A DNA stretch of 64,000 bases from Neoarius graeffei. Lineage: Eukaryota > Chordata > Actinopteri > Siluriformes > Ariidae. The notes under the pieces are model-generated. The model was not told the DNA's origin. It searched no databases and worked only from the letters and a program-made list of their open reading frames with translations. The stretch is taken from NCBI RefSeq assembly GCF_027579695.1, contig NC_083590.1, forward strand, positions 14,767,656 through 14,831,655, read 5' to 3'. Positions 10,726-22,827 of this stretch are shown piece after piece; position 1 is the first letter of the stretch, and every line of letters begins with the position of its first letter. The position numbers were made by a program, and so were the translations under genes.

Positions 10726-11683
10726 CTAATTACCCACAGTTAAACAGTTATAGCTCTAAACGCCATTTGAATTTTTGTTATTTTTCTCAGCTCTTTATTT
10801 ATAGCACTTTTCATACATTTATCATGCAGCTCAAACTGTTAAATAGAAGATGGAAATAAATATACACACACAATAGTAAGACAATAAAATATTTAAATAA
10901 AAAAAGTAAAATTATTCAGTTGGATAATATTAAAATTATTTCAATATTTAAATTATGAAAAGTAAAACAGGTCATTTAATAAAAACGAAATGAAAAGTTT
11001 TAATAATATTTTGTAATATTTAATAAATAAAAGAAGTATGCAACAAATGTCGATATTCAGCCGGGAAATGTTTATATTCTATTTTTTTTTTCTGCTGAAG
11101 ATACAGAACTAATGCAGCTAATATACTGTAATGGAGGTTTAGTCGAAGCCCTTTGTCCAGGAGACGTGGTACGACAGTGACACAGGGAGGTGCAGCTGTG
11201 TTAGTACACTGACCATTTCACACCACACAGGTTTCAAGTTCAATTCTTTTCATGTCTGAATTGTGATGACACTGTCCTCGATTATGAAATGCAGTCACAT
11301 TAGAAAACATTTTCTTTTCTCAGCCAGTCACTGCAAACCTGAATATTTACAGGAATAAAATCTGGTTTAAATAAATAAAATCTGATAAGGAGAACTGGGC
11401 ACAAATTGAGAAATGGTGGGGTTAAAACAAACAAACAAACAAACAAACACAGATATGTTGATATTTACAGCCTCCTCATGGCATCAGTTTGATTTTTATA
11501 GAATAAAAATCCAAACTTTCACTATAACCTACACTCACAGGAAACATTCATAGCACTGACCTCTGGTTTTGAAGTCTCTTAAAAGAAAGTATCTTTTTTT
11601 TCTCCTAAAAAACAACACGTGTAAATGTGTAAAAGCAGTGTGTAAATTAAAATTTAGACATCAAAAATTAACATGCTAAATAA
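10726..11683. other. AT-rich intergenic sequence
   Basis: Very AT-rich, with short A/T tracts and a small (CAAA)n tract near 11,430. I see no gene and no clear repeat boundary. Confidence 0.5.
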
Positions 11684-12066
11684 TCTCATCTCATCTCATC
11701 TCATTATCTGTAGCCGCTTTATCCTTCTACAGGGTCGCAGGCAAGCTGGAGCCTATCCCAGCTGACTACGGGCGAAAGGCGGGGTACACCCTGGACAAGT
11801 CGCCAGGTCATCACAGGGCTGACACATAGACACAGACAACCATTCACACTCACATTCACACCTACGCTCAATTTAGAGTCACCAGTTAACCTAACCTGCA
11901 TGTCTTTGGACTGTGGGGGAAACCGGAGCACCCGGAGGAAACCCACGCGGACACGGGGAGAACATGCAAACTCCGCACAGAAAGGCCCTCGCCGGCCACG
12001 GGGCTCGAACCCAGGACCTTCTTGCTGTGAGGCGACAGCGCTAACCACTACACCACCGTGCCGCCC
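11684..12066 (-). mobile_element. SINE family A, full-length copy
   Basis: Reads in reverse: ctcatctcatc tail at the left, pol III box region and ccgtgccgccc head at the right. Close to the other young copies at 12,913 and 48,681. Confidence 0.85.
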
Positions 12067-12480
12067 CCACAAAATTAAATGTTACAGAAAAAAAGTTTGT
12101 AATGTATCTGAGCAGCATATTCCATAAGAGATGACTTTTCAGATTAAAAAAGAAAACATAATGAAGGCTGCTGGGTTTCGGTGTAAAATGAAGAAGCGAG
12201 TGTGACAGTCAAAGTGTCCAGAAGAACTGGGGCTGGTTCTGTAAGATGCTCAGTAAAACCTACAGCTCATTTCCTTATCAAACTGCACTCACTGGACCTC
12301 AGACTTTTTTTTTTTTTTAAAGCAAAAGGTCGTCTCACACCAAATACTGACTTTGTTTCATTTATTATGGCTTACTGCTGACTGTTCATAGTATTTTTTA
12401 AATGTTGAAACATTTCATTTCATTATTTTTAAACTCTTTTTGGTCAACAGTGTTCCTTTACATGCGCTCAAGACTTTTGC
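12067..12480. repeat. Dispersed repeat R, copy 1
   Basis: Homologous to 25,267-25,303 plus 25,557-25,860 (shared cores include cagattaaaaaagaaaacat and gtgacagtcaaagtgtccag). In the other copy a SINE splits the sequence at an ataagag site, so this copy shows the SINE-free arrangement. Nature unknown; probably a non-autonomous transposon body. Confidence 0.6.
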
Positions 12481-12589
12481 GCGGTACTGTAAGTTGGACA
12501 TTAAGGGTTATTTTTTTATTGTTGTAAAATATTTAAAATTTTAAACTTGAAAGCATTTTCATGTTTTGTCCCATTTCGATCATAAATAA

Positions 12590-12790
12590 TAATTAAACAT
12601 GTAGGATGAAGCTAGGTATTTTATTTTGTTCCATGTCTCCACACTATGTCCCAAGTCTCCCAACATGATGTCCCAAGTCTCCCCTCAGTGTCTCATGTCT
12701 CCCTGCAAAAAATAATGACAGAAAAAGTGAAGTCAGAAGGCCAGTATATGTGACAAGCTGAGAAACTAATGTTGTGGCAAGAGGTTAAAT
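12590..12790. repeat. Dispersed repeat Q, copy 1
   Basis: About 200 bases homologous to 35,285-35,480 (shared cores: ggatgaagctagg, gtgacaagctgagaaact). It includes short repeats of a tgtcccaagtctccc type. No coding capacity. Confidence 0.6.
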
Positions 12791-12912
12791 AAATAAAATA
12801 AACGATAAAACGTTTCTACTGTGATCGGCTCATTTTGAAGTTTAAAAATGATAAATTATATATTCATATATTTGTGCAATTCATATAATTATATTTCATG
12901 AATTATATCATG

Positions 12913-13288
12913 GGCGGCACGGTGGTGTAGTGGTTAGCGCTGTCGCCTCACAGCAAGAAGGTCCTGGGTTCGAGCCCCGGGGCCGGCGAGGGCCTTTCTG
13001 TGTGGAGTTTGCATGTTCTCCCCGTGTCCGCGTGGGTTTCCTCCGGGTGCTCCGGTTTCCCCCACAGTCCAAAGACATGCAGGTTAGGTTAACTGGTGAC
13101 TCTAAATTGACCGTAGGTGTGAATGTGAGTGTGAATGGTTGTCTGTGTCTATGTGTCAGCCCTGTGATGACCTGGCGACTTGTCCAGGGTGTACCCCGCC
13201 TTTCGCCCGTAGTCAGCTGGGATAGGCTCCAGCTTGCCTGCGACCCTGTAGAAGGATAAAGCGGCTAGAGATAATGAGATGAGATGAG
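12913..13288 (+). mobile_element. SINE family A with perfect 12-bp target duplication
   Basis: A complete copy from ggcggcacggtgg to gatgagatgag. It is flanked by identical aattatatcatg at 12,901-12,912 and 13,289-13,300. Target duplications of this length mark LINE-mediated retrotransposition and support the SINE assignment of the whole family. The perfect duplication suggests recent insertion. Confidence 0.92.
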
Positions 13289-13580
13289 AATTATATCATG
13301 TTACTCAGGCCAACATCTTCATATGTAATCAGCATTACTGAATATACTGATGGTGATTCTGAGAAATTCTGAGTGCCATGAATAAGCATGACGGTCAGTC
13401 AAACAAAAACCTTAAAAGTGTAACATAAACTAAAACTGAAGCAATTTTTTTAGAGGAATCCAGGCACTTAAGCACAGGAACACTTGTGTTGAGGAAAATG
13501 GAGATAACATAGAACAATGATGCACTTTTGTGACACCTACCTGTATTTGCAATACACAATAAAAAATTTTAAATAATAAT

Positions 13581-13953
13581 CTCATCTCATTATCTCTAGC
13601 CACTTTATCCTGTTCTACAGGGTCGCAGGCAAGCTGGAGCCTATCCCAGCTGACTACGGGCGAAAGGCGGGGTACACCCTGGACAAGTCGCCAGGTCATC
13701 ACAGGGCTGACACATAGACACAGATAACCATTCACACTCACATTCACACCTACGGTCAATTTAGAGTCACCAGTTAACCTAACCTGCATGTCTTTGGACT
13801 GTGGGGGAAACCGGAGCACCCGGAGGAAACCCACGCGGACACGGGGAGAACATGCAAACTCCACACAGAAAGGCCCTCGCCGGCCACGGGGCTCGAACCC
13901 AGACCTTCTTGCTGTGAGGCGACAGCGCTAACCACTACACCACTGTGCCACCC
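13581..13953 (-). mobile_element. SINE family A, full-length copy
   Basis: Reverse orientation, with the tail at the left and the head at the right (cactgtgccaccc). Flanks on both sides are AATAAT-rich (aaataataat left, taaaataataat right), compatible with a target duplication in a simple-repeat site. Confidence 0.85.
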
Positions 13954-14892
13954 TAAAATAATAATAATAATAATAATTTTACTTCTCCTTGTATGCCACA
14001 CATTAATACTGTCGTCAAACTGTTCTCGAGGATGAAAGTAAAATCCTAATCCATTAAAAATCACTCAAAAAATTTGTGTTCAGTCAGTTGTGACATGATG
14101 CTAAGCCATGCTTCTTCAAAATATAATATCATTTTTCATTTACCGTATATGTCGAGGCTCAACACCATGGGATTTCAGAAATGCAGTGTGTGTTGGAGAT
14201 TTTGTTTTATTAATGGAAAGAAAGGTTTAAACTATTTGCTCTAATCACTGAGATCACATCTCCCCCACTTTCTGATGTGTGATGTGAACTGATTCCAGTC
14301 CTGTGTATGAAGGAGCAGATGCAAATGTGTACCTTATACAGTCCTTAGTGAGTGTACATTTGGAGCAGAATTAAAGGATAGACCTTTCTGAACTTTACAT
14401 GTATAGAATATGATACCTTTTTTTTTTTTTTTTTGCTCTATATCCTGCTGTATCCTTACAACACTTCTAGGACATGATGATATCTGGTGTATTTTTGTTC
14501 TATCATCGTTTTAGCAGTTTTTTTTCCTCTTTAGCTGAAGGATCTGCACTGGATTATTACAGTAGAGAACATTTTGAGTTCCTTCTCGGGTAAACACTGA
14601 GGCCCGGGTCTTTTGTGGCTGTTTCCCTGAATAGCTTGTGCACAAAGGACACCATTGTGCCTGTTTAAATGAGAAAGCTATGATGTGCCCTTTCAGCCTG
14701 AAAATGAACCAGGCCTGAGAAAGTCTGTGCTCAACCACGGTTATGAAACTGCATAATTTATGCAACTTTGCCTTTACTTGACAGGACAAAAGTGGAATCG
14801 AGCAAGTTTGGAAATAATAGTAGTAAAGCCTGCATTTATACTGTGGGCCTTTGATGTACAATTCCTATATTTTAACGTAGGTTTGATTTTAC
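13954..14892. other. Intergenic sequence
   Basis: No recognised gene. A minus-strand 116-codon open frame (14,511-14,861) has no conserved motif, no phase-compatible neighbour exon and no repeat homology that I can see. Confidence 0.45.
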
Positions 14893-15068
14893 ATTACATA
14901 CAGGCATTCAGCAGGTGCTCTTATCCAGAGTGATGTACAACACACCCAGAGCAGCCTGGGGTTAGGTGTCTTGCTTAAGGGCATTTCAGCCATTCCTGCT
15001 GGTCCAGGGAATAAAACAAGTGACCTTTTGGTCCCAAAGCTGCTTCTCTAACCATTAGGCCATGGTTT
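14893..15068 (-). mobile_element. tRNA-related SINE, family B
   Basis: In reverse it reads accattaggccatgg-type ends, a ggtcccaaagctgcttctc block and a cagcaggtgctcttatcc block. Related copies lie at 30,737-30,874 (-) and 37,862-38,018 (+), with an eroded piece at 16,560-16,660. The B-box-like ggtccagggaataaaac is degenerate. Confidence 0.7.
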
Positions 15069-15103
15069 CTCCAGTTTCTGTTCTGCCTGTTTACATTTAC
15101 ATA

Positions 15104-15228
15104 TAGATAAATCATGAGCCATATCTGATTCCCATGTTTACATCATTCCCTCAGCAAAATGGTTCTCTGAGATGATTGTGGCCTTCCTAAAAGCCTTTAA
15201 TTTTACATGAGCATTGAAGACATGACTG
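15104..15228 (+). repeat. Direct repeat flanking the minisatellite (left)
   Basis: About 125 bases (atagataaatcatgagccat onwards) recur at 16,432-16,561 in the same orientation, bracketing the 32-bp array. The two copies differ by scattered substitutions and a small insertion. Confidence 0.8.
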
Positions 15229-16431
15229 GTTATTTAGGTTTTTGATTCTTGGTTAGTCCCAGTATTTAGGGTGTTGACTCTTGGTTAATCCCAGTGTTTA
15301 GATTTTTTTTATTCTTCCATAGCCCAAGTTTTAGGTCTTTGACTCTTGTTCTGTCCCAGTATTTAGAGCTTCTCCTCTTGGTTAGACCCAGTCTCTCGGA
15401 CTCTGACTCTTGGTTAGATCCAGTCTCTAGGACTCTGACTCTTGGTTAGACCCAGTCTCTAGGACTCGGACTCTTGGTTAGACCCAGTCTCTCAGACTCT
15501 GACTCTTGGTTAGACCCAGTCTCTCGGACTCTGACTCTTGGTTAGACCCAGGCTGTAGGACTCTGACTCTTGGTTAGACTCAGTCTCTCAGACTCTGACT
15601 CTTGGTTAGACCCAGGCTGTAGGACTCTGACTCTTGGTTAGACTCAGCCTCTCAGACTCTGACTCTTGGTTAGACCCAGCCTCTCGGACTCTGACTCTTG
15701 GTTAGACCCAGCCTCTCGGACTCTGACTCTTGGTTAGACCCAGTCTCTCGGACTCTGACTCTTGGTTAGACCCAGTCTCTCGGACTCTGACTCTTGGTTA
15801 GACCCAGTCTCTCGGACTCTGACTCTTGGTTAGACCCAGTCTCTCGGACTCTGACTCTTGGTTAGACCCAGTCTCTCGGACTCTGACTCTTGGTTAGACC
15901 CAGGCTGTAGGACTCTGGCTCTTGGTTAGACCCAGTCTCTCGGACTCTGACTCTTGGTTAGACCCAGTCTCTCAGACTCTGACTCTTGGTTAGACCCAGG
16001 CTGTAGGACTCTGACTCTTGGTTAGACTCAGCCTCTCAGACTCTGACTCTTGGTTAGACCCAGCCTCTCGGACTCTGACTCTTGGTTAGACCCAGCCTCT
16101 CGGACTCTGACTCTTGGTTAGACCCAGTCTCTCGGACTCTGACTCTTGGTTAGACCCAGTCTCTCGGACTCTGACTCTTGGTTAGACCCAGTCTCTCGGA
16201 CTCTGACTCTTGGTTAGGCCCAGGCTCTAGGACTCTGGCTCTTGGTTAGACCCAGGCTGTAGGACTCTGACTCTTGGTTAGACTCAGTCTCTCAGACTCT
16301 GACTCTTGGTTAGACCCAGTCTCTCGGACTCTGACTCTTGGTTAGGCCCAGGCTCTAGGACTCTGGCTCTTGGTTAGAGTCTCTAGGACTCTGGCTCTTG
16401 GTTAGACCCAGGCTGTAGGACTCTGACTCAT
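15228..16431 (-). repeat. 32-bp minisatellite, array 2 (minus orientation)
   Basis: About 37 copies of the unit core actcttggttagacccagtc, the reverse complement of array 1. It is highly regular from about 15,390 on, while the left 160 bases are diverged. That diverged part matches the diverged order of variants at 9,600-9,800 in reverse complement. Higher-order blocks with ggctgtaggactc variants recur, which suggests amplification of multi-unit blocks. Confidence 0.9.
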
Positions 16432-16561
16432 GATAGATAAATCCTGAGCCATATCTGATTCCCATGTTTACATAATTCCCCCAGCAAAATGGTTCTGTAC
16501 TTTATTTACACTGAGATGATTCTTAAATCCTTTCATTTTACATGAACATTGAAGCATTGAC
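16432..16561 (+). repeat. Direct repeat flanking the minisatellite (right)
   Basis: Second copy of the block at 15,104-15,228. It is followed by a tRNA-related SINE fragment (16,560-16,660: gcgagttcagtaccacgaag, then an aggcaaggcctttaacctta-type block). Confidence 0.8.
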
Positions 16562-16661
16562 TGCTCTGGGTTACAGAGGTTTGCGAGTTCAGTACCACGA
16601 AGCTGCCACTGTTGGGCCCTTAGGCAAGGCCTTTAACCTTATCAGCTTAACCTCTCCACAT

Positions 16662-17375
16662 CAACCCCATGTAGAAATAGGAAAAAGATGTAAAAAGAAG
16701 AAAAAGAAGATTGACGCCATGACCGACAATATCCTCTCTCTGCTATTTCACAAGAATTGTCCTCTTAGATGGCCTGGGATCTGTACTTATCCTGCAGGGT
16801 TTTACACAGTCATATACTCCTACAGACTGATAAGACAGTTTATATAATCTGGACTCCAAATGAGTGCCAAATGATGAATTTCAACTGCATAACAATGATA
16901 ATAACTTCACAATTAACAGGAAAAAAGATGTGTGTTTAGATATGAGTCAAATGACCATAAAGACTATGGATATTTTTAATCATATATGGCTATACATATT
17001 TTGAATTTAGAGCTTCATTCAAATGTGCCCCATATCAGATCTGAAAGCTGTTTAGACATATGCAGCAATATCAGATTTTTGTCAGAAGTTTGCAAAAAAA
17101 AAAAAATCAATCAATAATTGGTTGTCAAAGTAAATGCAGCCATAAAGGGATTACACTTTTGTTCTGGCTCCTCTTTGCAAGGCTGTGTTTCAGTCCCTTG
17201 TTTCCCTCAGCGCCATCGTATCTAGGTCACTCTCTGTCTCAACCCAGATCAGATTATATTCAGACCAGAATGTCAAGGGCGTAGTAGCTCATCTGGCCTG
17301 CCATCAAAACAACCATGACGACGAAAACATGAAACAGAACTGAAATGTGATGATGTGAGAGAGGACCAACCTTCA
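16662..17375. other. Intergenic sequence
   Basis: No recognised gene. Short frames at 16,542 and 17,060 are interrupted and lack family resemblance. Confidence 0.5.
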
Positions 17376-17377
17376 CG

Positions 17378-17970
17378 ACAAACTGTTTACAACAAGAACA
17401 TCAACAAAGGACTAAATTTTGCTCCCCAAGGGAAGATCGACCCAAAACATCGATCAGAACTGAATTCGCATGATAAATGAGAGAGGAGATACAGTTCTAG
17501 TCAGAAGAAAATGTGTTAAGTGACCTAATTACTAATTTGTTAGCAAAAAATTTACAATACAATGACCAAGTGTTGTGCAGAATATTGAGTTCTTTCAAAT
17601 CAAACAATCAGAGCTGAAATCCGTTGAGAACTGGGGGGGGGGGGGGGGAGATATGATTTAATTGAAAATAAACAAAGTTGTAAACAAATTGTTTACAACA
17701 GGAAAATCAACAAACAAACAAATGACCAAGTTTTGTTCCTCGAGGGGAGATAGACCCAAAACATGGATCAGAACTGGAATCAGATGAGAAATCAGAGAAG
17801 AGATACAATTCTAGTGAGAGGCCTGGAAAATTTGTTAATTTGGACTAATTAGTAACTTGCTAGCAAAAAAATTGACAAAACAATGACCAAATTTTGTGCA
17901 GAGTGATGAGTTCTTTCAAACAAAACAATCAGAACAGAAATTCGTGGAGAACTGACAGAAGAGATACGAT
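17378..17970 (+). repeat. Two-copy tandem repeat, unit about 300 bp
   Basis: Copy 1 (about 17,378-17,665) and copy 2 (about 17,687-17,970) share blocks in the same order: tttacaacaagaacatcaac, gacccaaaacatcgatcaga, caatgaccaagtgttgtgca and agatatgatttaa. A poly-G run (17,633-17,649) sits in copy 1 only. No coding capacity is seen. Confidence 0.75.
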
Positions 17971-19135
17971 TTAACTGAATTGTGGACGATGGATGCCACA
18001 CCATGGCAACAGCTCATCGGCTTTATGGTCACATGAGCTAATTATGTCCAGATGTTTCTCATTTTATCATTTTCACAACATCCAAAATGACCCAACATGG
18101 TTGAGGATAATTGGGATGATGAAGGTATAAGGTGGACACATTAATAAACACTCCACAGCTATGCATTCATGGACTTTATGTGCATTAAGTGAGAATAAGG
18201 TAGACTGGGAAATACAGAACATTAATCAGGTCCACTAGTGAGTAGACAAAAGCCAGACAAAACAGTTCCCGTGCTGCCTGCCATTACAAAAATCTCCTCC
18301 GCTTTAGACGGCATGGATTTCAGGTTAGCTGTAGTTACGTAAAACAAATTCACTTGTTTTCATTTCTTTGGGCTTAAACTCTGGAAAAGCATCTTAACAG
18401 ATTTGCATTGTGTATTATAAGCACTGTGGGAATCCCAGTTCTCCTCAGATTACAACATAGTTGAATTAACTCTTACATCATCGATTAGCAAAGACGTGTC
18501 TGAAGTTGAGCTACACAGCGCTGTTTAATTCTGGATCCTGAATAGTCAGAAGGTGTTGATTAATTTTATCTAACAGCAGCTCGGACAGTAATGCAGGTTT
18601 AGGTTTATATTAATGCCCTCAATACTGGATTTTAAAACCATGTGTAATTGTTGATGTTAAAGGAGTCTCCAGTGTCAGTGCTTTGTAACAGTCAGAGGTA
18701 ACTAAGCTTTCTGACATCTTCAGGACAGAGACGTTCACACTTTGTGGCTTCTCATTTTAGCAAACAAATTTTTATATGTACTACAGTATAATGTAAGCAA
18801 GAAAAGTTAACGTTGCCACATGCTTGCACACTAAATGAAAGCTTTTCTTAAATCTTACATTCATTATATTTCTCTGACACTTTCAGTACTGAACTAAATC
18901 CTTCCCGATGTCCAGTTTTGTCCAGGACTATAAACACTGTAGGTGTTACATGAACATGGGGAACGTAGCTGTGTTTGTTGCTGACTTGGTAGAAGTGCAG
19001 GTGTGAGTCAGCATCGCCTGAGGCAGTTCACTCTGGAGTCATCAAGGGCACTTTAATTGAGCACAGGGTTCAGGAGCTGCTCTAAAACATACACTCTGTT
19101 TCCATACTTTTATTTTCACAGTCGCAACCTTACAG
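17971..19135. other. Intergenic sequence upstream of rtbdn
   Basis: No recognised gene or clear transposon. It precedes the presumed promoter of rtbdn. Confidence 0.45.
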
Positions 19136-19139
19136 AACT

Positions 19140-19367
19140 CTGTATGTATAAGAGAGAGGGGGAGGGGAGGAGTGAAGGGGTGGAGTCTAAGATGGCTTGT
19201 GTGGTGCATGCGCATGTGTGAATGAGGGGGTGTGTTATCATTGTTGTCCTCCACTGAATCAGAGACACACAGACAGCTGATGGGAAAACATCAGCTCCAA
19301 GCAGAGAGAAGCAGGGAAAAAAGAAAACAGAAGAAAAGAAGTTAAGTGCAGCGTGCAACAGGACCCA
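19140..19367 (+). promoter_or_regulatory. Possible promoter and non-coding first exon of rtbdn
   Basis: A TATA-like tgtatgtataagag (about 19,141-19,154) is followed about 220 bases later by a good donor, gacccag|gtatgac at 19,367/19,368. The next good acceptor, ttctccaag|gcaaca at 20,624/20,625, lies just 5' of the coding start. This would make a 5'-UTR intron of about 1.26 kb that holds the 26-bp minisatellite. No transcript evidence is available; this is inference from splice-site quality and position. Confidence 0.3.
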
Positions 19368-19448
19368 GGTATGACAGTTTTACCCTTACATCCCTTTATT
19401 TACCCCACTTTTACCATAACATCTGATTATTTACTGCACTTTTACCAT

Positions 19449-20602
19449 TACATGGCCAGTAATTTAACATATGCTCATTGGCTAGTGTGTTAATGTATCG
19501 TTATTAGACAATGACAAAGTACCCTGATTGGCCAGTGGCTTAACATATCCTCATTGACTGGTGACTTAACATATCCTCATTGACTGGTGACTTAACATAT
19601 CCTCATTGACCAATGACTTAACATATCCTCATTGACTAGTGGCTTAACATGTCCTCATTGACCAGTGGCTTAACATATCCTCATCGAATAGTGGCTTAAC
19701 ATATTCTCATTGACCAGTGGCTTAACATATCCTCATTGACTATTGACTTAACATATCCTCATTGACTACTGGCTTAACATATACTCATTGACCAATGGCT
19801 TAACATATCCTCATTGACTAGTGGCTTATCCTCATTGACTAGTGGCTTAACATGTCTTTATTGACCAATGGGTTAACATATCCTCATCGACTAGTGGCTT
19901 AACATATCCTCATTGACTAGTGGCTTAACATATCCTCATTGACTAGTGGCTTAACATATCCTCATTGACTAGTGGTTTAACATATCCTCATTGACTAGTG
20001 GCTTAACATATCCTCATTGACCAATGGCTTAACATATCCTCATTGACCAGTGGCTTAATATATCCTCATTAACCAGTGGCTTAATATATCCTCATTGACC
20101 AGTGGCTTAATATATCCTCATTGACTAGTGGCTTAAAATATCCTCATTGACCACTGGCTTAAAATATCCTCATTGACTAGTGGCTTAACATATCCTCATT
20201 GACCAGTGGCTTAACATATCCTCATTGACTATTGGCTTAACATGTCTTCATTGACTATTGGCTTAACATGTCTTCATTGACCAATGGCTTAACATATCCT
20301 CATTGACCAGTGGCTTAATATATCCTCATTGACCAGTGGCTTAATATATCCTCATTGACCAGTGGCTTAATATATCTTCATTGACCAGTGGCTTATTATA
20401 TCCTCATTGACCAGTGGCTTAATATATCCTCATTGACTAGTGGCTTAAAATATCCTCATTGACCAGTGGCTTAAAATATCCTCATTGACTAGTGGCTTAA
20501 CATATCCTCACTGACTAGTGGCTTAATATATCCTCATTGAGCAGTGGCTTATCATATCCTCATTGACGAGTGGCTTAATACATCCTCATTGGCCAATGTC
20601 TT
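19449..20602 (+). repeat. 26-bp minisatellite upstream of the rtbdn coding start
   Basis: About 44 copies of a 26-bp unit with core cattgactagtggcttaaca. The first copies are diverged and carry attggc (an inverted CCAAT) where later copies read attgac. The array ends about 65 bases before the rtbdn start codon. Frames through it can stay open for a while by chance. Confidence 0.92.
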
Positions 20603-20666
20603 ACTTCTAATACTGTTCTCCAAGGCAACACATCACATCCCAAGTGACGTTCTTCCACTTGCTGAA

Positions 20667-22796
20667 ATGGTCATTCCCTCAGCATTAGTCTTTGCCTATT
20701 GGACAAGTTTTCTGGTTGCATTTGGTTGGTGCAGAGAAAGGGTGTGTCTTCAGGATGGACTTCACAAATCCATGCCCAGTCCAGAGCCCAATCTTAAAGA
20801 ATGCTCATTGTACGTGGAGAGTGAGTAAATGCTTTCAAATAGATGAACACGCTGGATGTTTTTAAACTAACAGTGACATATAAGTATTAATTTTACATTC
20901 ACAGGTGGTTTATATAAAATGCTAATGAGTATATTTTTCTCAGATGCTTGTTGCTCAGAGCAGGACATTGAAGACCTTACTGCTGCTACTGCTGGTGTGT
21001 TGTGGGACAGGTGTGGCTCTCTCAGTCCAGGGTAAGTAGCACTACTGTGCTAGCATCGAAATAATACCCAAATTATTGTGGGTGGGGTTCAGGTGGAATA
21101 CTGTACAGAGTACTCCAACAGTACAAAGCCAACATATGGGCTACACTCAGTAACTGTAATTCTCTCTCTCGCGCTCTCTCTCTCTCTCTAGATGTGAGGA
21201 GTTCCTGAAGAGAGTCATTTGCTTTTACCGCTGCTCTCCAGATACCACATACTGGCCACACCCTCAGAGTAGTTCTTCCCTTAGGGCGGTGCCACTGTGC
21301 CACAGCTTCTGCAGAGACTGGTGAGGCCACACCCACCTTATTAGCATAACATGCTGAAAACTGTGTGTACGTCACTGGTTAAGGCGTTAGACTACTGATC
21401 AAAAGGTTGTCCCTTGTCGGACCTTGAGCAAGGACCTTACCCCTCCAGTGCTCGCTTGTATAAATTTAAAATGTAATGTCCTTTCATGTCTCTAAATTTC
21501 TCTGGACAAGGGCACCTGCCAATTGTCAATGAAAAACAATTTGTAAACTAATATAATAATTTTTTATTAATTAAAGAACACCACGCCATAATTTTTATCC
21601 ATTTGTAGTTATACTTATTGTTATGAACATGCATGAAACAAGTTAGCTCCTGCGATCATTTGTGTTACAGCAGCTATAAACAGTTGTTCCCTCACCAGCC
21701 TCTCTTTTTACTCTGTACTGAAGATAATATCACAAAAAATCTCAGATGTCAGAAACCTTTAAGTTACATCCTCAAGTGCTGACAGTGGAAACATCTATCT
21801 ATCCATTATCTGTAGCTGCTAATCCTGTGCAGGGTCACAGGCGAGCTGGAGCCTATCCCAGCTGACTATGGGCGAGAGGCGGGGTTCACCCTGGACAACT
21901 TGCCAGGTCATTGCAGGGCTGATACAGAGAGACAAACAACCATTCACATTCACACCTACAGTCAATTTAGAGCCACCAATTAGCCGAACCTGCCTGTCTT
22001 TGGACTGTGGAGGAAACCGGAGCACCCGGAGGAAACCCACACAGACACGGGGAGAACATACAAACTCCACACAAAAAGGCCCCTGTTGGCCACTGGGCTC
22101 GAACCCAGAACCTTCTTGCTGTGAGGTGACAGTGCTAACCACTACACCACCATGCCATCCGACATTGGAAACATTCCATCTATAAATGTTAAAAATGTTT
22201 CCTTAAACAATTTTATCCATTAATTATTAGCCTTACATTGTCTTGAGCAGCACACGCTTGTTTTAAGTTACTAGTGTGAGCGTCTGTGTTGCTTTGTCTC
22301 TGTGTCAGGTATGAAGTTTGTAAATCAGACCTCACATGTGCTCGAGACTGGACCAGAGACCCCAGAGGACTAAACTGCACTGGTAGTTGCATACCCTATC
22401 AACAGGTACCCAATACTCACCTGAATACATGCTATGGCATGAAATACGGGATTTGGATGAACAGGGGGATGGACGGGGGATAGAGGAATGGATGGATGGA
22501 TAAATGGATGAATGAATGGATGGATGGATGGTTGGATGAATGAATGAATGAATGAATGAATGAATGAATGAACAGATGGATGAATGGATGGTTGGATGAA
22601 TTAATGGATGCATGAATGAATAGATAAATGGATGGATGGATGGATGGATGGATGGATGGATGGATGGATTAGACTGAATTAAATTAGATGGATGTTCAGA
22701 TTATAAAATGTCAATTGAAAGTTTCCTCAGTCATTAATCTTACACACACACTATTATTTTCCTATATTGAATACTATAATGCTTGATATTTTTTGA

Positions 22797-22827
<31 letters not shown>

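Noticed and set aside
11719-12072. Recurring 60-150-codon frames (VVSAVASQQEGPGFEPRG type) at 11.7, 12.9, 13.4, 21.8, 31.8, 42.1, 44.3, 44.8 and 48.7 kb
   Set aside because: All are translations of SINE family A in one or the other orientation.
15228-16431. CRISPR-like regular repeats
   Set aside because: Units are directly tandem with no unique spacers, in a vertebrate genome; a minisatellite explains them.
20544-20666. Upstream in-frame start for rtbdn at 20,544
   Set aside because: It lies in the 26-bp minisatellite and would place 41 repeat-encoded residues before a perfect signal peptide at 20,667.
20944-21036. Signal-peptide-like reading ([17 protein letters not shown]) in rtbdn exon 2
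   Set aside because: The other frame continues the cysteine-rich family sequence ([11 protein letters not shown]) with exact splice phases on both sides; the hydrophobic frame leads to a stop in exon 3.
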